This document shows, piece after piece, positions 34,517 to 43,059 of a DNA stretch of 64,000 bases. Made by a program: the position numbers and the translations under genes. How positions within the stretch are numbered: position 1 is the stretch's first letter; each line of letters begins with the position of its first letter. This DNA is from Prevotella sp. GTDB taxonomy: Bacteria; Bacteroidota; Bacteroidia; Bacteroidales; Bacteroidaceae. Where the stretch lies: positions 148,277-212,276 of the forward strand of contig JAEEWT010000004.1 in assembly GCA_016287755.1 (NCBI GenBank), written 5' to 3'. The notes below the pieces were generated by a model, which did not search any database, was not told where the DNA came from, and was given only the letters and a program-made list of their open reading frames with translations.

Positions 34517-35338
34517 ATGTCAATAGGAAAATGGATTGGTGGCTTCTTAGGCTTTATGACAGCCGGACCCCTTGGGGCACTGGCAGGTTATGCCTTGGGT
34601 TCACTGTTCGATCAACTGTTGGGATCGTTCAATGAAGGGAATGAGTATATTGGAAGAGGTAGCGGTTCCCGCTACGACAGTTCTTATCGCGAGACTTACG
34701 GGAATGCCCAACAGGTGAACATGGGAGACAGGAACAGTTTCCTGTTTAGTATTCTTGTGCTTGCATCTTATATCATCCGTGCCGACCAGAAGGTGATGCA
34801 CAGCGAGATGGAGATGATGCGCCAGTTCCTGCGCCAGAACTTCGGGTACGGAGCCGTAACACAAGGTGAGCAGATCCTCAAGCGTTTATTTGATCAGCAG
34901 AAGCAGATGGGTGATGCAGCCTATAGGAATGTGGTGATGCAGAGCTGTCAGCAGATTTCCATGCATCTGCCTTACGAGCAGTGTCTTCAGATGCTCTCTT
35001 TCCTGGCTCAGGTGGCTCGCGCCGACGGTGTGGTTGACCCCCGTGAGGTGAATGCCTTACGAGAAGTGGCAAGGGCTTTGGGACTGAATGACAAGGAGGT
35101 GGATTCCATGCTGAACCTTTCTGATGGAAGCACAAATCTGGAGGCGGCCTACAAGGTACTGGAGATTTCGCCGAATGCTACTGATGAGGAGGTAAGGAAG
35201 GCCTACAAGAAGCTGGCGTTGAAACATCATCCCGACCGTGTGGCTACCCTGGGAGAGGATGTGAAACGAGCAGCGGAAAAGAAGTTCAAGGAAATCAATG
35301 CCGCGAAAGACCTGATATACAAGGCAAGAGGACTTTGA
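34517..35338 (+). CDS. TerB-domain plus DnaJ-domain protein (DjlA-like)
   Basis: 273 residues. The Gly-rich hydrophobic N-terminus (GGFLGFMTAGPLGALAGYALG) may insert in the membrane. A TerB/DjlA-type helical domain spans 70-190 (YIIRADQKVMHSEMEMM, ARADGVVDPREV). A J domain spans 205-270 with the H-P-D motif in K-H-H-P-D-R near 235. It would stimulate a DnaK-type chaperone at the membrane. The order of domains is that of DjlA. Confidence 0.87.
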   Translation: MSIGKWIGGFLGFMTAGPLGALAGYALGSLFDQLLGSFNEGNEYIGRGSGSRYDSSYRETYGNAQQVNMGDRNSFLFSILVLASYIIRADQKVMHSEMEMMRQFLRQNFGYGAVTQGEQILKRLFDQQKQMGDAAYRNVVMQSCQQISMHLPYEQCLQMLSFLAQVARADGVVDPREVNALREVARALGLNDKEVDSMLNLSDGSTNLEAAYKVLEISPNATDEEVRKAYKKLALKHHPDRVATLGEDVKRAAEKKFKEINAAKDLIYKARGL

Positions 35339-35378
35339 CAAAGCATATGCATCATTGAAATAATACCTTATTCTTACT

Positions 35379-36626
35379 ATGAAAACAAACGGAAAGATAC
35401 AACTCTATCCCATGGTACGTATGACTGTCCTACTGATTTTGGGGATGGTCGTGGCTTATTACACATCCGGTCTTATACCTTGTTGGCTATGGCTGGGTGG
35501 AGCGCTGATCCTTTTGTTGATGACCCTCTTGGTTCGACAAGAGTTGCGGCAGTCGGTTGTTGTTATGCTACTTGTCTTCCTTTTCGGTGGCTGTTTGATG
35601 AGTCGTAGTCTGTTGTTAGCGTCATCTCCAACCGATACTAAGGAAGTTTCTCCATCAATGATGCAACGTGCCCAGACCAACGCTTTGGAGTTACGAAACC
35701 AGTTGGTGAGCACCTTATCAGACAAGGGATTGGAACATCAGGAACTGGCTATAGTGTCAGCGATGACTCTTGGCGATAAATCGTTGATTGACAAAGATCT
35801 AAGAAGCGATTATTCAAGAGCTGGTGCATCGCATGTGTTGGCATTAAGTGGCCTTCATTTGGGCATTATCTATTTTGTGTTCTCCTTCATGACCGCACGT
35901 TGGCGCCGACGTTATCACCACTGGTCGCGCCCCGTAGTCGAAGGTTTGATCCTGATCACGATTTGGTCGTATGTGGTCTTGGTTGGTATGTCACCCTCTG
36001 TAGTGCGTGCCGCCATCATGATGACTGTCTATTCCCTGTTGTCATTACAGAACAGGAACCGGTCATCACTGAACGCTTTGGCTTTCACCGCCATCATCAT
36101 GCTCGTGGCCGATCCTATGATTCTTTTCAACATCAGCTTCCAGTTGTCGTTCGTTGCTGTGGCGTTTATCCTTCTCTACCAAGGTCGTATCTATTCCTTG
36201 ATACCCTCCTCGTCGCATCCCATCGTCAAGTGGTGCTGGCGACTCCTGTCAGTGTCCCTTGCAGCCCAATTGGGGGTAGCACCTCTTACCGCCTATTATT
36301 TCCATCATGTATCCAGCTATTTCCTCTTGTCGAGTCTTGTTGTGATGGTGTTCACCCCCCTGATCATCTATCTCTCGCTCCTTTTCTTCCTCCTGATGTG
36401 GCTACCGGCAGTACAGTCGTGGCTCGTTGTACCGCTTTCGTGGCTTGTACATATCCAGAATACCTGTCTGCAGGGCGTTTCCTCCCTGCCTGGTTCCACC
36501 TTTGTTACACCCTCGCTACATCCCTTGCAGGTATGTATGATCTACGTCATCATCTTTGCCGTTGATGCAATGATTTACCGCTTTCGTTTGTACAAACAAA
36601 ATATAATTAGTAACTTTGCGTCGTGA
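35379..36626 (+). CDS. short ComEC/Rec2-type DNA-uptake channel protein
   Basis: 415 residues with about ten membrane segments. The competence-domain motif L-A-L-S-G-L-H-L-G-I-I is near 154-164, followed by G-M-S-P-S-V-V-R-A near 205. Full ComEC is usually 650-800 residues with an OB-fold domain in the N-terminal half and often a metallo-beta-lactamase domain at the end. Here the segment between the second helix pair and the competence domain is too short for an OB fold, and no lactamase-like domain follows. The stop overlaps the truA GTG start by 4 nt. It may still transport single-stranded DNA, or may be a reduced form. Confidence 0.8.
   Translation: MKTNGKIQLYPMVRMTVLLILGMVVAYYTSGLIPCWLWLGGALILLLMTLLVRQELRQSVVVMLLVFLFGGCLMSRSLLLASSPTDTKEVSPSMMQRAQTNALELRNQLVSTLSDKGLEHQELAIVSAMTLGDKSLIDKDLRSDYSRAGASHVLALSGLHLGIIYFVFSFMTARWRRRYHHWSRPVVEGLILITIWSYVVLVGMSPSVVRAAIMMTVYSLLSLQNRNRSSLNALAFTAIIMLVADPMILFNISFQLSFVAVAFILLYQGRIYSLIPSSSHPIVKWCWRLLSVSLAAQLGVAPLTAYYFHHVSSYFLLSSLVVMVFTPLIIYLSLLFFLLMWLPAVQSWLVVPLSWLVHIQNTCLQGVSSLPGSTFVTPSLHPLQVCMIYVIIFAVDAMIYRFRLYKQNIISNFAS
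36611..36618 (+). promoter_or_regulatory. -7 box inside the end of comEC, 4 nt before truA
   Basis: TAACTTTG matches TAnnTTTG and its predicted start of transcription coincides with the truA GTG at 36623. Confidence 0.45.
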
Positions 36627-37363
36627 AAAGATATTTTGTATATTTTGGTTACGACGGAACCGCTTACCACGGTTGGCAGATACAGCCTAACGGGAACTCT
36701 GTGCAGGCCGAGTTGCAACGTTGTCTGAGTACGCTGTTACGGGAAGAGATAACTGTGACAGGGGCGGGGAGAACCGATGCAGGTGTTCATGCCCGGAAGA
36801 TGACGGCCCACTTCGATACAGAGCAGATCATTGATGGTAAGCAGCTGGCCTATAAACTCAATCGCATCCTTCCCAATGACATTGCCGTAACGGAAGTGAA
36901 AGAGGTGCCTTCAGACCTCCATGCGCGTTTCAGTGCCATTGCCCGTACCTATCATTATTATATCCATACACAGAAAGATCCGTTCCTATGGAACTCATCT
37001 TGCGAGTTGCATTATGCTCTTGATTTTGATAAGATGAACGAGGCGGCAGCCAAACTGCTCACCTATTCCGACTTCGGCGCTTTCTGTAAGAGTCATGCCG
37101 ATGTGAAGACCACCTTGTGTCAGGTTACCGTCGCACGCTGGGTTCAGCAGTCGCCATATAGCTGGTACTTCGAGATCACCGCCAACCGCTTCTTACGTAA
37201 CATGGTGCGAGCCGTGGTGGGAACGCTCATCGATGTGGGGCGCGGTCGTCTGTCTATAGATGACTTCTGCAGGATTATAGAAGGGAAGAAGCGTACCGAT
37301 GCAGGAGAAAGCATGCCTGCCCACGCCCTCTTCCTCGAAGATGTGTCCTATCCTCAAACTTGA
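36623..37363 (+). CDS. truA: tRNA pseudouridine(38-40) synthase
   Basis: 246 residues from GTG 36623, which places the family start (V-K-R-Y-F-V-Y-F-G-Y-D-G-T-x-Y-H-G-W-Q) correctly; no ATG fits. The catalytic Asp is in G-A-G-R-T-D-A-G-V-H-A near 47-57. F-L-R-N-M-V-R near 190 is the second family motif. It modifies the anticodon arm of tRNAs. It overlaps comEC by 4 nt and may have its own internal promoter. Confidence 0.94.
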   Translation: MKRYFVYFGYDGTAYHGWQIQPNGNSVQAELQRCLSTLLREEITVTGAGRTDAGVHARKMTAHFDTEQIIDGKQLAYKLNRILPNDIAVTEVKEVPSDLHARFSAIARTYHYYIHTQKDPFLWNSSCELHYALDFDKMNEAAAKLLTYSDFGAFCKSHADVKTTLCQVTVARWVQQSPYSWYFEITANRFLRNMVRAVVGTLIDVGRGRLSIDDFCRIIEGKKRTDAGESMPAHALFLEDVSYPQT

Positions 37364-37395
37364 CTTCAGCATCATAGTGGTAATCAAACTTTTTT

Positions 37396-37423
37396 CTTAT
37401 CACTTCTCTCTTATCACTTCTCA
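37396..37423 (+). repeat. heptad-period tandem repeat before the EamA gene
   Basis: Two 14-nt units CTTATCACTTCTCT and CTTATCACTTCTCA (13 of 14 identical), each made of two similar heptamers, end 2 nt before ATG 37426. Confidence 0.75.
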
Positions 37424-37425
37424 TC

Positions 37426-38343
37426 ATGTGGCTCCTTTTAGCATTCTTTTCCGCAGCCCTGTTAGGCTGTTACGACTCCTTTAAGAAACAGGCACTTAGT
37501 TCCAATGAGGTCATTCCTGTCTTGTTCCTGAACACCCTGTTCTCTTCCCTGATCTTCTTGCCGTTGATCCTGTTGTCATCACATACCAATGTTCTCGACG
37601 GCAGCATCTTTCATGTAGGCTCTGGCGGCTGGGAAGTCCACAAATATATTGTATTGAAGTCGATTATAGTCTTGTCGAGTTGGGTGTTCGGTTACTTTGG
37701 TATGAAGTTTCTGCCGCTGACCATTGTCGGACCGATCAACGCAACCCGTCCTGTCATGGTACTCATGGGTGCTTTTCTTTTCTTTGGCGAGCGTCTGAAT
37801 GTGTATCAGTGGATTGGTGTCCTGTTGGCAATAGCCTCTTTCTATATGCTGAGCAGAAGTGGAAAGAAAGAAGGAATCGATTTCAAGCACAACAACTGGA
37901 TTTGGTTTATTGTACTTGCCGCCTTACTTGGAGCTGTCAGCGGACTGTATGACAAATACCTTATGGCACCTGTCAGCGAGGGCGGGGTAGGCCTTGACCG
38001 AATGATGGTGCAGGGTTGGTACACGCTCTATCAGTGTGTGTTGATGTTCTGTATGCTGATGCTGCTGTGGTGGCCTCGCCGCCATCAACGCACCTCCTTC
38101 CACTGGCATTGGAGCATTCCCTTCATCAGCATCTTCCTCAGCACAGCTGACTTCGTCTATTTCTATGCCCTGAGCGTTCCTGGTGCCATGATCAGCATTG
38201 TATCCATGATCCGCAGGGGAAGCGTGTTGGTATCGTTCCTTTTCGGTGCCGTGGTGTTCCATGAGAAAAATTTAAAGAGCAAGGCTGTTGACCTTGCTCT
38301 TGTACTGCTTGGAATGATATTCCTTTATATTGGTAGCAGGTAG
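37426..38343 (+). CDS. EamA/DMT-family transporter
   Basis: 305 residues with about ten membrane helices in two related halves (1-135 and 150-305). The conserved ends of the EamA repeats are visible: I-V-G-P-I-N-A-T-R-P near 100 with F-F-G-E-R-L near 121, and V-S-M-I-R-R-G-S-V-L near 260 with V-V-F-H-E-K-N near 279. It is an inner-membrane metabolite transporter of unknown substrate. It converges tightly on the symporter gene; the stop codons are adjacent. Confidence 0.85.
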   Translation: MWLLLAFFSAALLGCYDSFKKQALSSNEVIPVLFLNTLFSSLIFLPLILLSSHTNVLDGSIFHVGSGGWEVHKYIVLKSIIVLSSWVFGYFGMKFLPLTIVGPINATRPVMVLMGAFLFFGERLNVYQWIGVLLAIASFYMLSRSGKKEGIDFKHNNWIWFIVLAALLGAVSGLYDKYLMAPVSEGGVGLDRMMVQGWYTLYQCVLMFCMLMLLWWPRRHQRTSFHWHWSIPFISIFLSTADFVYFYALSVPGAMISIVSMIRRGSVLVSFLFGAVVFHEKNLKSKAVDLALVLLGMIFLYIGSR

Positions 38344-39861
38344 TTATTTGTAGCACTCGAAGATACAATCAACCTTCTCTTTTGGCATTTTCCTGGTAAT
38401 CAGACTGACGATCCACACTACTGGGAAACCTCCCACCATGGCGATAGCACCGCAGTTAATGGGGTTGATGGGATTGCCCAGCAGCATGTTTGCCACCGTC
38501 AGACCGACACCCCAGGCGAAGCAAGCCCATACAGAAGCAGTCGTCACACCACGCCAGTAAAGACCTAACATGAACGGAGCCAGGAAGGCACCAGCCAATG
38601 CACCCCAAGAGATACCCATGAGCTGGGCAATGAAGGTGGGGGGATTCAAGGCGATAAGCAAGGAGATAGCGATGAAGAACATAATCAGTACGCGCATCAC
38701 CACCACCTTACGGCGTTCAATCTTCTCTGCTACGATATCATCAATGGAACCATCCTCCACCTCACCGGGCAATGACTTCTTGTCGCGGTAGATCAAGTCG
38801 AGTGTCATCGTACTAGAAGAGGTGAGCACCAATGAAGCCAATGTTGACATGGATGCGGAGAGCACCAGCAGTACCACAAGGGCGATGAGAATATCGGGCA
38901 GGGTTACCAACATGGCAGGAACGATACTGTCGAAGGCAATCTTACCGTTGGCAACAACCGGTTCGTACAGTCGTCCGAAACCACCGAGGAAATAGCAGCC
39001 ACCAGCCACCACGAAGGCGAAGATCGTAGAGATGATCGTTCCGCGCTTGATAGCACTCTCGTCGGTGATGGAGTAGAACTTACCCACCATCTGCGGCAGA
39101 CCCATGGTTCCCAGAGATGTCAGAATCACCACACCTAACAGTCCGGAAGGATCAGGACCGAACCATGAAGCAAAGCCTCCGTTAACAGCAGGATCAGCGT
39201 CGGAAGGCAGTGCAGCCAGCTTCTCCACAGCAGCAGTCAGACCGCCTTGTGCATGCAGTACGGCCAGGATTACTGCAACAATACCGAAGAGCATGATGAT
39301 GCCCTGGATGAAGTCGTTCATGGCCGTAGCCTTATAACCTCCAAGAATCACATAGACGGCGGTGAGGATTGCCATGATGATCACACAATACTCGTATGGA
39401 ATGCCAAATCCCATCTCGAAGAGGGTGGAGATTCCTTTATATACACCGGCTGTGTAGGGGATAAGGAAGACGAAGGCGATGACTGATGCCACTACCCGCA
39501 GACCTTGATCGTTGAAGCGTGTGCCGAAGAAATCGGGCATGGTACGGCTCTCGATGTGCTGTGTCATCAGCTTGGTTCTACGACCTAAAAGAATCCAGGC
39601 CAGTAAGGAACCGATGACGGCATTGCCGATACCGATCCATGTTGAAGACATACCGTATTTCCATCCAAACTGTCCTGCGTAGCCCACAAAGACCACGGCA
39701 GAGAAATAACTCGTTCCGAAGGCGAAAGCGGTGAGCCAAGGACCCACAGCACGTCCACCCAATACGAACCCTTCTACACTACTGGCCTGCTTACGGGTGT
39801 AAACACCCACGCCAATCATCACGACCAGGAAGATGATGGTCAATAATACTTTTATAATCAT
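38344..39861 (-). CDS. sodium:solute symporter family protein
   Basis: 505 residues with about 13 membrane helices. S-V-E-G-F-V-L-G-G-R near 29-38 and the helix-1/2 region G-T-S-Y-F-S-A-V-V-F-V-G are typical of the SSS family, and G-G-Y-K-A-T-A-M-N-D-F-I-Q-G near 175-188 is the family signature. It uses the sodium gradient to import a solute; the substrate (proline, sugar, pantothenate or other) cannot be decided. It lies 28 nt behind a porin gene on the same strand, suggesting they serve one nutrient. Confidence 0.88.
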   Translation of the reverse strand: MIIKVLLTIIFLVVMIGVGVYTRKQASSVEGFVLGGRAVGPWLTAFAFGTSYFSAVVFVGYAGQFGWKYGMSSTWIGIGNAVIGSLLAWILLGRRTKLMTQHIESRTMPDFFGTRFNDQGLRVVASVIAFVFLIPYTAGVYKGISTLFEMGFGIPYEYCVIIMAILTAVYVILGGYKATAMNDFIQGIIMLFGIVAVILAVLHAQGGLTAAVEKLAALPSDADPAVNGGFASWFGPDPSGLLGVVILTSLGTMGLPQMVGKFYSITDESAIKRGTIISTIFAFVVAGGCYFLGGFGRLYEPVVANGKIAFDSIVPAMLVTLPDILIALVVLLVLSASMSTLASLVLTSSSTMTLDLIYRDKKSLPGEVEDGSIDDIVAEKIERRKVVVMRVLIMFFIAISLLIALNPPTFIAQLMGISWGALAGAFLAPFMLGLYWRGVTTASVWACFAWGVGLTVANMLLGNPINPINCGAIAMVGGFPVVWIVSLITRKMPKEKVDCIFECYK

Positions 39862-39889
39862 TTTTTACTTTTCAATTTTCTGTTTACAA
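39862..39889 (-). repeat. heptad-period spacer between porin and symporter genes
   Basis: On the minus strand the 28 nt read as loose 7-mers (TTGTAAA, CAGAAAA, TTGAAAA, GTAAAAA) that end directly at ATG 39861. Confidence 0.5.
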
Positions 39890-40978
39890 TTAGAACGCCA
39901 CTTGTACCTGAGCCTGCAGCCAGTCGTAATCCTGTGAACTGATGTTCTCGCCGCACAAACAGCGGGTGTACTGCAGCTGCAGACGGCATTTCTTGTAGAA
40001 CCAGTACTGCAAACCCACGGTGAGGTTTGTCTGATCCCATCCGTCCACCTTTGTATTACGGTCGTATGTCTCACCGCTGGCCACTACGTCGAGTGCGTCC
40101 ACCACGGGGATGCAGGTGGTGACATAACCACCACGACTGCCAACCTCTCCATCCTGTCCGCCTAACCACTCAGCACGAACGCTGGCAGGGCGGGCTTCCT
40201 TGTACTTACTTCCTGTGTAGGCAGCTGTCTTGTATTCAGCACCTACGCTGTAGCGGTTACGCTTGTAATTGTCGCCTACTTGTATATCGGGGTTCCAGGC
40301 AGCCTTGCCCACGGCGCAGCCTGTACCTAAATAGCCTGATCCAACAATACGGAAGCCGTCGAAAGGCTTCACTTCCAACTTCGCAAGGAAATCCTTCTGA
40401 TTATTCAGGTCCTTGCGGTTGATACCCTGACCGCTCATCAAAGCGAGCTCGTAGTGCAGCGCTCCCTTAGCAAGATCGCCAAACACCATCAGACCCATGT
40501 CACGACCGTAGTTCACGCCATTCAGCGGATCCGGTCCTTCGCCAGCCAGATAAAGCACAGCCTGTGAATATACGTCAATCAGCTCGAGCATGGTCGGCGA
40601 TAGCGGGTTCTCCATCGAATAGGAATGCTTGAACTGACCGAGTCGTACACTCAGTGACTTGTCGTTAGAGAGTCTGTAATCGGTGTAATACTCTTGAACT
40701 ACGCTCGAGAAGTCGTGCATAAACATGAACGACCAGCGGTCGGTAATTCGTGCCTTGGCCCATAGTAGTGTGCGTTTAAGGTTATAACTATTGGTCTTCA
40801 CCCCGTTGGGGTTCTGGTACGACCAGCCTCCCTGGGCATAGCCGTTGAAGGTGATGCGACTGGTAAAATCTTTTTTCCAGTCGATTGACTCGCTTGTCTG
40901 TTGTCCCATGGCTGCTGTACTACTGAAAACAGCCATGATTACGGCAAGTGTTGCCGTCTTGATAACCTGTCTTTTCAT
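39890..40978 (-). CDS. OprO/OprP-like outer-membrane porin
   Basis: 362 residues with signal peptide at 1-26 (MKRQVIKTATLAVIMAVFSS). The mature part consists of amphipathic strands ending in aromatic residues (FNGYAQGGWSYQ, RWSFMFMHDFSS, TVGLQYWFYKKCRLQLQYTR) and closes with the outer-membrane C-terminal F (QVQVAF). S-V-R-L-G-Q-F-K-H near 110 is the P/O porin pattern. Anion or phosphate selectivity is not assured. It is first of a two-gene unit with the Na+ symporter. Confidence 0.82.
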   Translation of the reverse strand: MKRQVIKTATLAVIMAVFSSTAAMGQQTSESIDWKKDFTSRITFNGYAQGGWSYQNPNGVKTNSYNLKRTLLWAKARITDRWSFMFMHDFSSVVQEYYTDYRLSNDKSLSVRLGQFKHSYSMENPLSPTMLELIDVYSQAVLYLAGEGPDPLNGVNYGRDMGLMVFGDLAKGALHYELALMSGQGINRKDLNNQKDFLAKLEVKPFDGFRIVGSGYLGTGCAVGKAAWNPDIQVGDNYKRNRYSVGAEYKTAAYTGSKYKEARPASVRAEWLGGQDGEVGSRGGYVTTCIPVVDALDVVASGETYDRNTKVDGWDQTNLTVGLQYWFYKKCRLQLQYTRCLCGENISSQDYDWLQAQVQVAF

Positions 40979-41022
40979 GTCGTTTTATTGATTATGTTAA
41001 ACAAAAAATGTCAAATCGATTG

Positions 41023-41030
41023 CAAAAGTA
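41023..41030 (-). promoter_or_regulatory. -7 box of the porin-symporter unit
   Basis: TACTTTTG on the minus strand, 45 nt before ATG 40978. Confidence 0.55.
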
Positions 41031-41142
41031 CAAATATTCTTTCAAAATGTATCATGTTTTGCTAAGTTTTTTAATATAGTGGAAACTATGGTAAAAACAT
41101 AGCTTCTACTAACAAGGCTGATTGCACCAAGAAACTAGGCTG

Positions 41143-41186
41143 ATAACTCCCTCTAATCAGCCTTATAACTCCCTCCAACCAGCCTT
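41143..41186. repeat. 22-bp direct tandem repeat, two copies
   Basis: Units at 41143-41164 and 41165-41186 differ at 2 of 22 positions (ATAACTCCCTC core, CAGCCTT end). The first copy with the base before it also forms an inverted repeat GGCTGAT-N11-ATCAGCC. It occupies the 313-nt gap between the divergent porin and mutase genes; the rest of the gap holds only the two promoters. Confidence 0.75.
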
Positions 41187-41221
41187 CCAAAGAAACCGTT
41201 GTGATAATTTACCCAAATAAT

Positions 41222-41252
41222 TTTGCGGTTTGCTGGTTTTTTATTATCTTTG
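41222..41252 (+). promoter_or_regulatory. promoter of the phosphohexomutase gene
   Basis: TTTG at 41222-41225, 19 nt, then TATCTTTG at 41245-41252; leader about 35 nt. Confidence 0.7.
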
Positions 41253-41291
41253 AACCCATAAATCATTTACTAACTAAAAAACAACAGGTAT

Positions 41292-43040
41292 ATGGCAAAT
41301 AACGAAGCGCTCATCAAGCAATGTGAGCAATTAGCAAAGGAATGGTTGTCACCGTCGTTCGACGAGGAGACAAGGAAAGAAGTACAGGCCATGCTCGACA
41401 ATGAGGACAAGACCGATCTCATTGATGCGTTCTACCAGAACCTCGAGTTCGGCACAGGCGGTCTGCGCGGTATCATGGGTGCCGGTACGAACCGTATGAA
41501 CAAGTATATCGTAGGTATGGCCACACAGGGCTTCGCCAACTATATCAACAAAGCCTTCCCTGGTAAGCAGAGCGCTGTGGTGGTAGGTCACGACTGCCGT
41601 AACAACGGTAGGATGTTTGCCGAGACTGTAGCCGACATTTTCTCTGCCAACGGTATTAAGGTGTATCTCTTTGAGAGTCTGCGTCCTACGCCAGAAATCT
41701 CTTTCGCCATCCGTCATCTGGGCTGTCAGGCCGGTGTAAACGTAACGGCTTCGCACAACCCGAAGGAGTACAACGGCTACAAGGCCTATTGGGACGATGG
41801 TGCACAGGTATTGGCACCACACGACAAGGGTATCATCGACGAGGTGAACAAGGTGAAGATCGATGATGTGAAGTTCGAAGGAAACAAGGAACTGATCATC
41901 CCCATCGGTGGTGAGATGGACTGGGATTATATCCAGGCCGTGAAGGAAGCGATGGTGGATCAAGATGTAATCCTGCGCCAGAAAGACCTGAACATTGTGT
42001 ATTCTCCGATGCACGGTACAGGACGTGTGATCATCCCAATGGCACTGCGCTCATGGGGCTTCCAGAATATCCACGTGGTACCCGAGCAGATGGTCATCGA
42101 CGGTAACTTCCCCACGGTGGTTTCTCCGAATCCCGAGAATGCCGAGGCCATGACATTAGGTATGAAGTTAGGTACGAAGCTGAATGCCGACCTGGTGATT
42201 GCTTCTGACCCCGATGCCGACCGTCTGGCCATTGTATGCCGTAACTCTAAGGGTGAGTGGGAGATCCTGAATGGTAACCAGACTTGTATGATGTTCTCTT
42301 GGTATATCATCGCCAACAAGAAGAAACTGGGTCAGCTGAAGGGTAATGAGTTCCTCGTAAAGACCATCGTTACCACTGAGGTGATTGCCAAGATTGCCCA
42401 GAAGAATGGTGTGGAGCTGCGCGACTGCTACACGGGCTTCAAGTGGATTGCCAACGAGATCCGCGTATCCGAGGGAGTGAAGAAATACATCGGTGGTGGT
42501 GAGGAGAGCTTTGGCTTCCTGCCGTTCGACAAGGTACGCGACAAGGATTCACCAGCTTCTATCTGTCTGATCTGTGAAATCGCAGCATGGGCTCGTGACA
42601 ACGGTAAGACACTCTACGACCTGCTCATGGATATCTACGCTGAGTATGGCTTCTCTAGAGAGGTGACCATCAACGTGGTTCGTCCAGGTAAGTCGGGTGC
42701 CGACGAGATCAAGCAGATGATGACCGACTTCCGCAACAACCCGCCGAAGGAGTTGGGTGGATCTAAGGTTACACTGTGCAAGGACTTCAAGACACTCGAG
42801 GCCAAGAAGGCTGACGGTAGTGTGGAGAAACTGAACATGCCCGATAGCAGTAATGTGCTTCAGTGGTTCTGCGAGGATGGCACGAAGGTAAGCGTTCGTC
42901 CTTCAGGTACTGAGCCGAAGATCAAGTTCTATACAGAAGTGAAAGATCCGGCCTTCAAGAGTGCTGCCGACTATGAGCAGAGCATGAAGACTACGGATGC
43001 GAAAGTGGCAGCTATCAAGAAGTGCTTGAATCTTGATTGA
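41292..43040 (+). CDS. alpha-D-phosphohexomutase (phosphoglucomutase/phosphomannomutase)
   Basis: 582 residues. The phosphoserine loop T-A-S-H-N-P-K-E-Y-N-G near 152-162 (Ser carries the phosphate), the metal loop D-P-D-A-D-R near 302-307, the sugar loop G-G-E-E-S-F-G near 400, and R-P-S-G-T-E-P near 541-547 for phosphate binding are all present. It interconverts hexose 1- and 6-phosphates. The length and G-F-x-W-I-A-N-E pattern match the long bacterial PGM/PMM group (PgcA-like). A sugar kinase gene follows after 19 nt. Confidence 0.93.
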   Translation: MANNEALIKQCEQLAKEWLSPSFDEETRKEVQAMLDNEDKTDLIDAFYQNLEFGTGGLRGIMGAGTNRMNKYIVGMATQGFANYINKAFPGKQSAVVVGHDCRNNGRMFAETVADIFSANGIKVYLFESLRPTPEISFAIRHLGCQAGVNVTASHNPKEYNGYKAYWDDGAQVLAPHDKGIIDEVNKVKIDDVKFEGNKELIIPIGGEMDWDYIQAVKEAMVDQDVILRQKDLNIVYSPMHGTGRVIIPMALRSWGFQNIHVVPEQMVIDGNFPTVVSPNPENAEAMTLGMKLGTKLNADLVIASDPDADRLAIVCRNSKGEWEILNGNQTCMMFSWYIIANKKKLGQLKGNEFLVKTIVTTEVIAKIAQKNGVELRDCYTGFKWIANEIRVSEGVKKYIGGGEESFGFLPFDKVRDKDSPASICLICEIAAWARDNGKTLYDLLMDIYAEYGFSREVTINVVRPGKSGADEIKQMMTDFRNNPPKELGGSKVTLCKDFKTLEAKKADGSVEKLNMPDSSNVLQWFCEDGTKVSVRPSGTEPKIKFYTEVKDPAFKSAADYEQSMKTTDAKVAAIKKCLNLD

Positions 43041-43059
43041 TGCCGTAGGAGAAGAATCA

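Noticed and set aside
41143..41186. Possible CRISPR array
   Set aside because: There are only two units, directly adjacent without spacers, and no cas genes are in the window.
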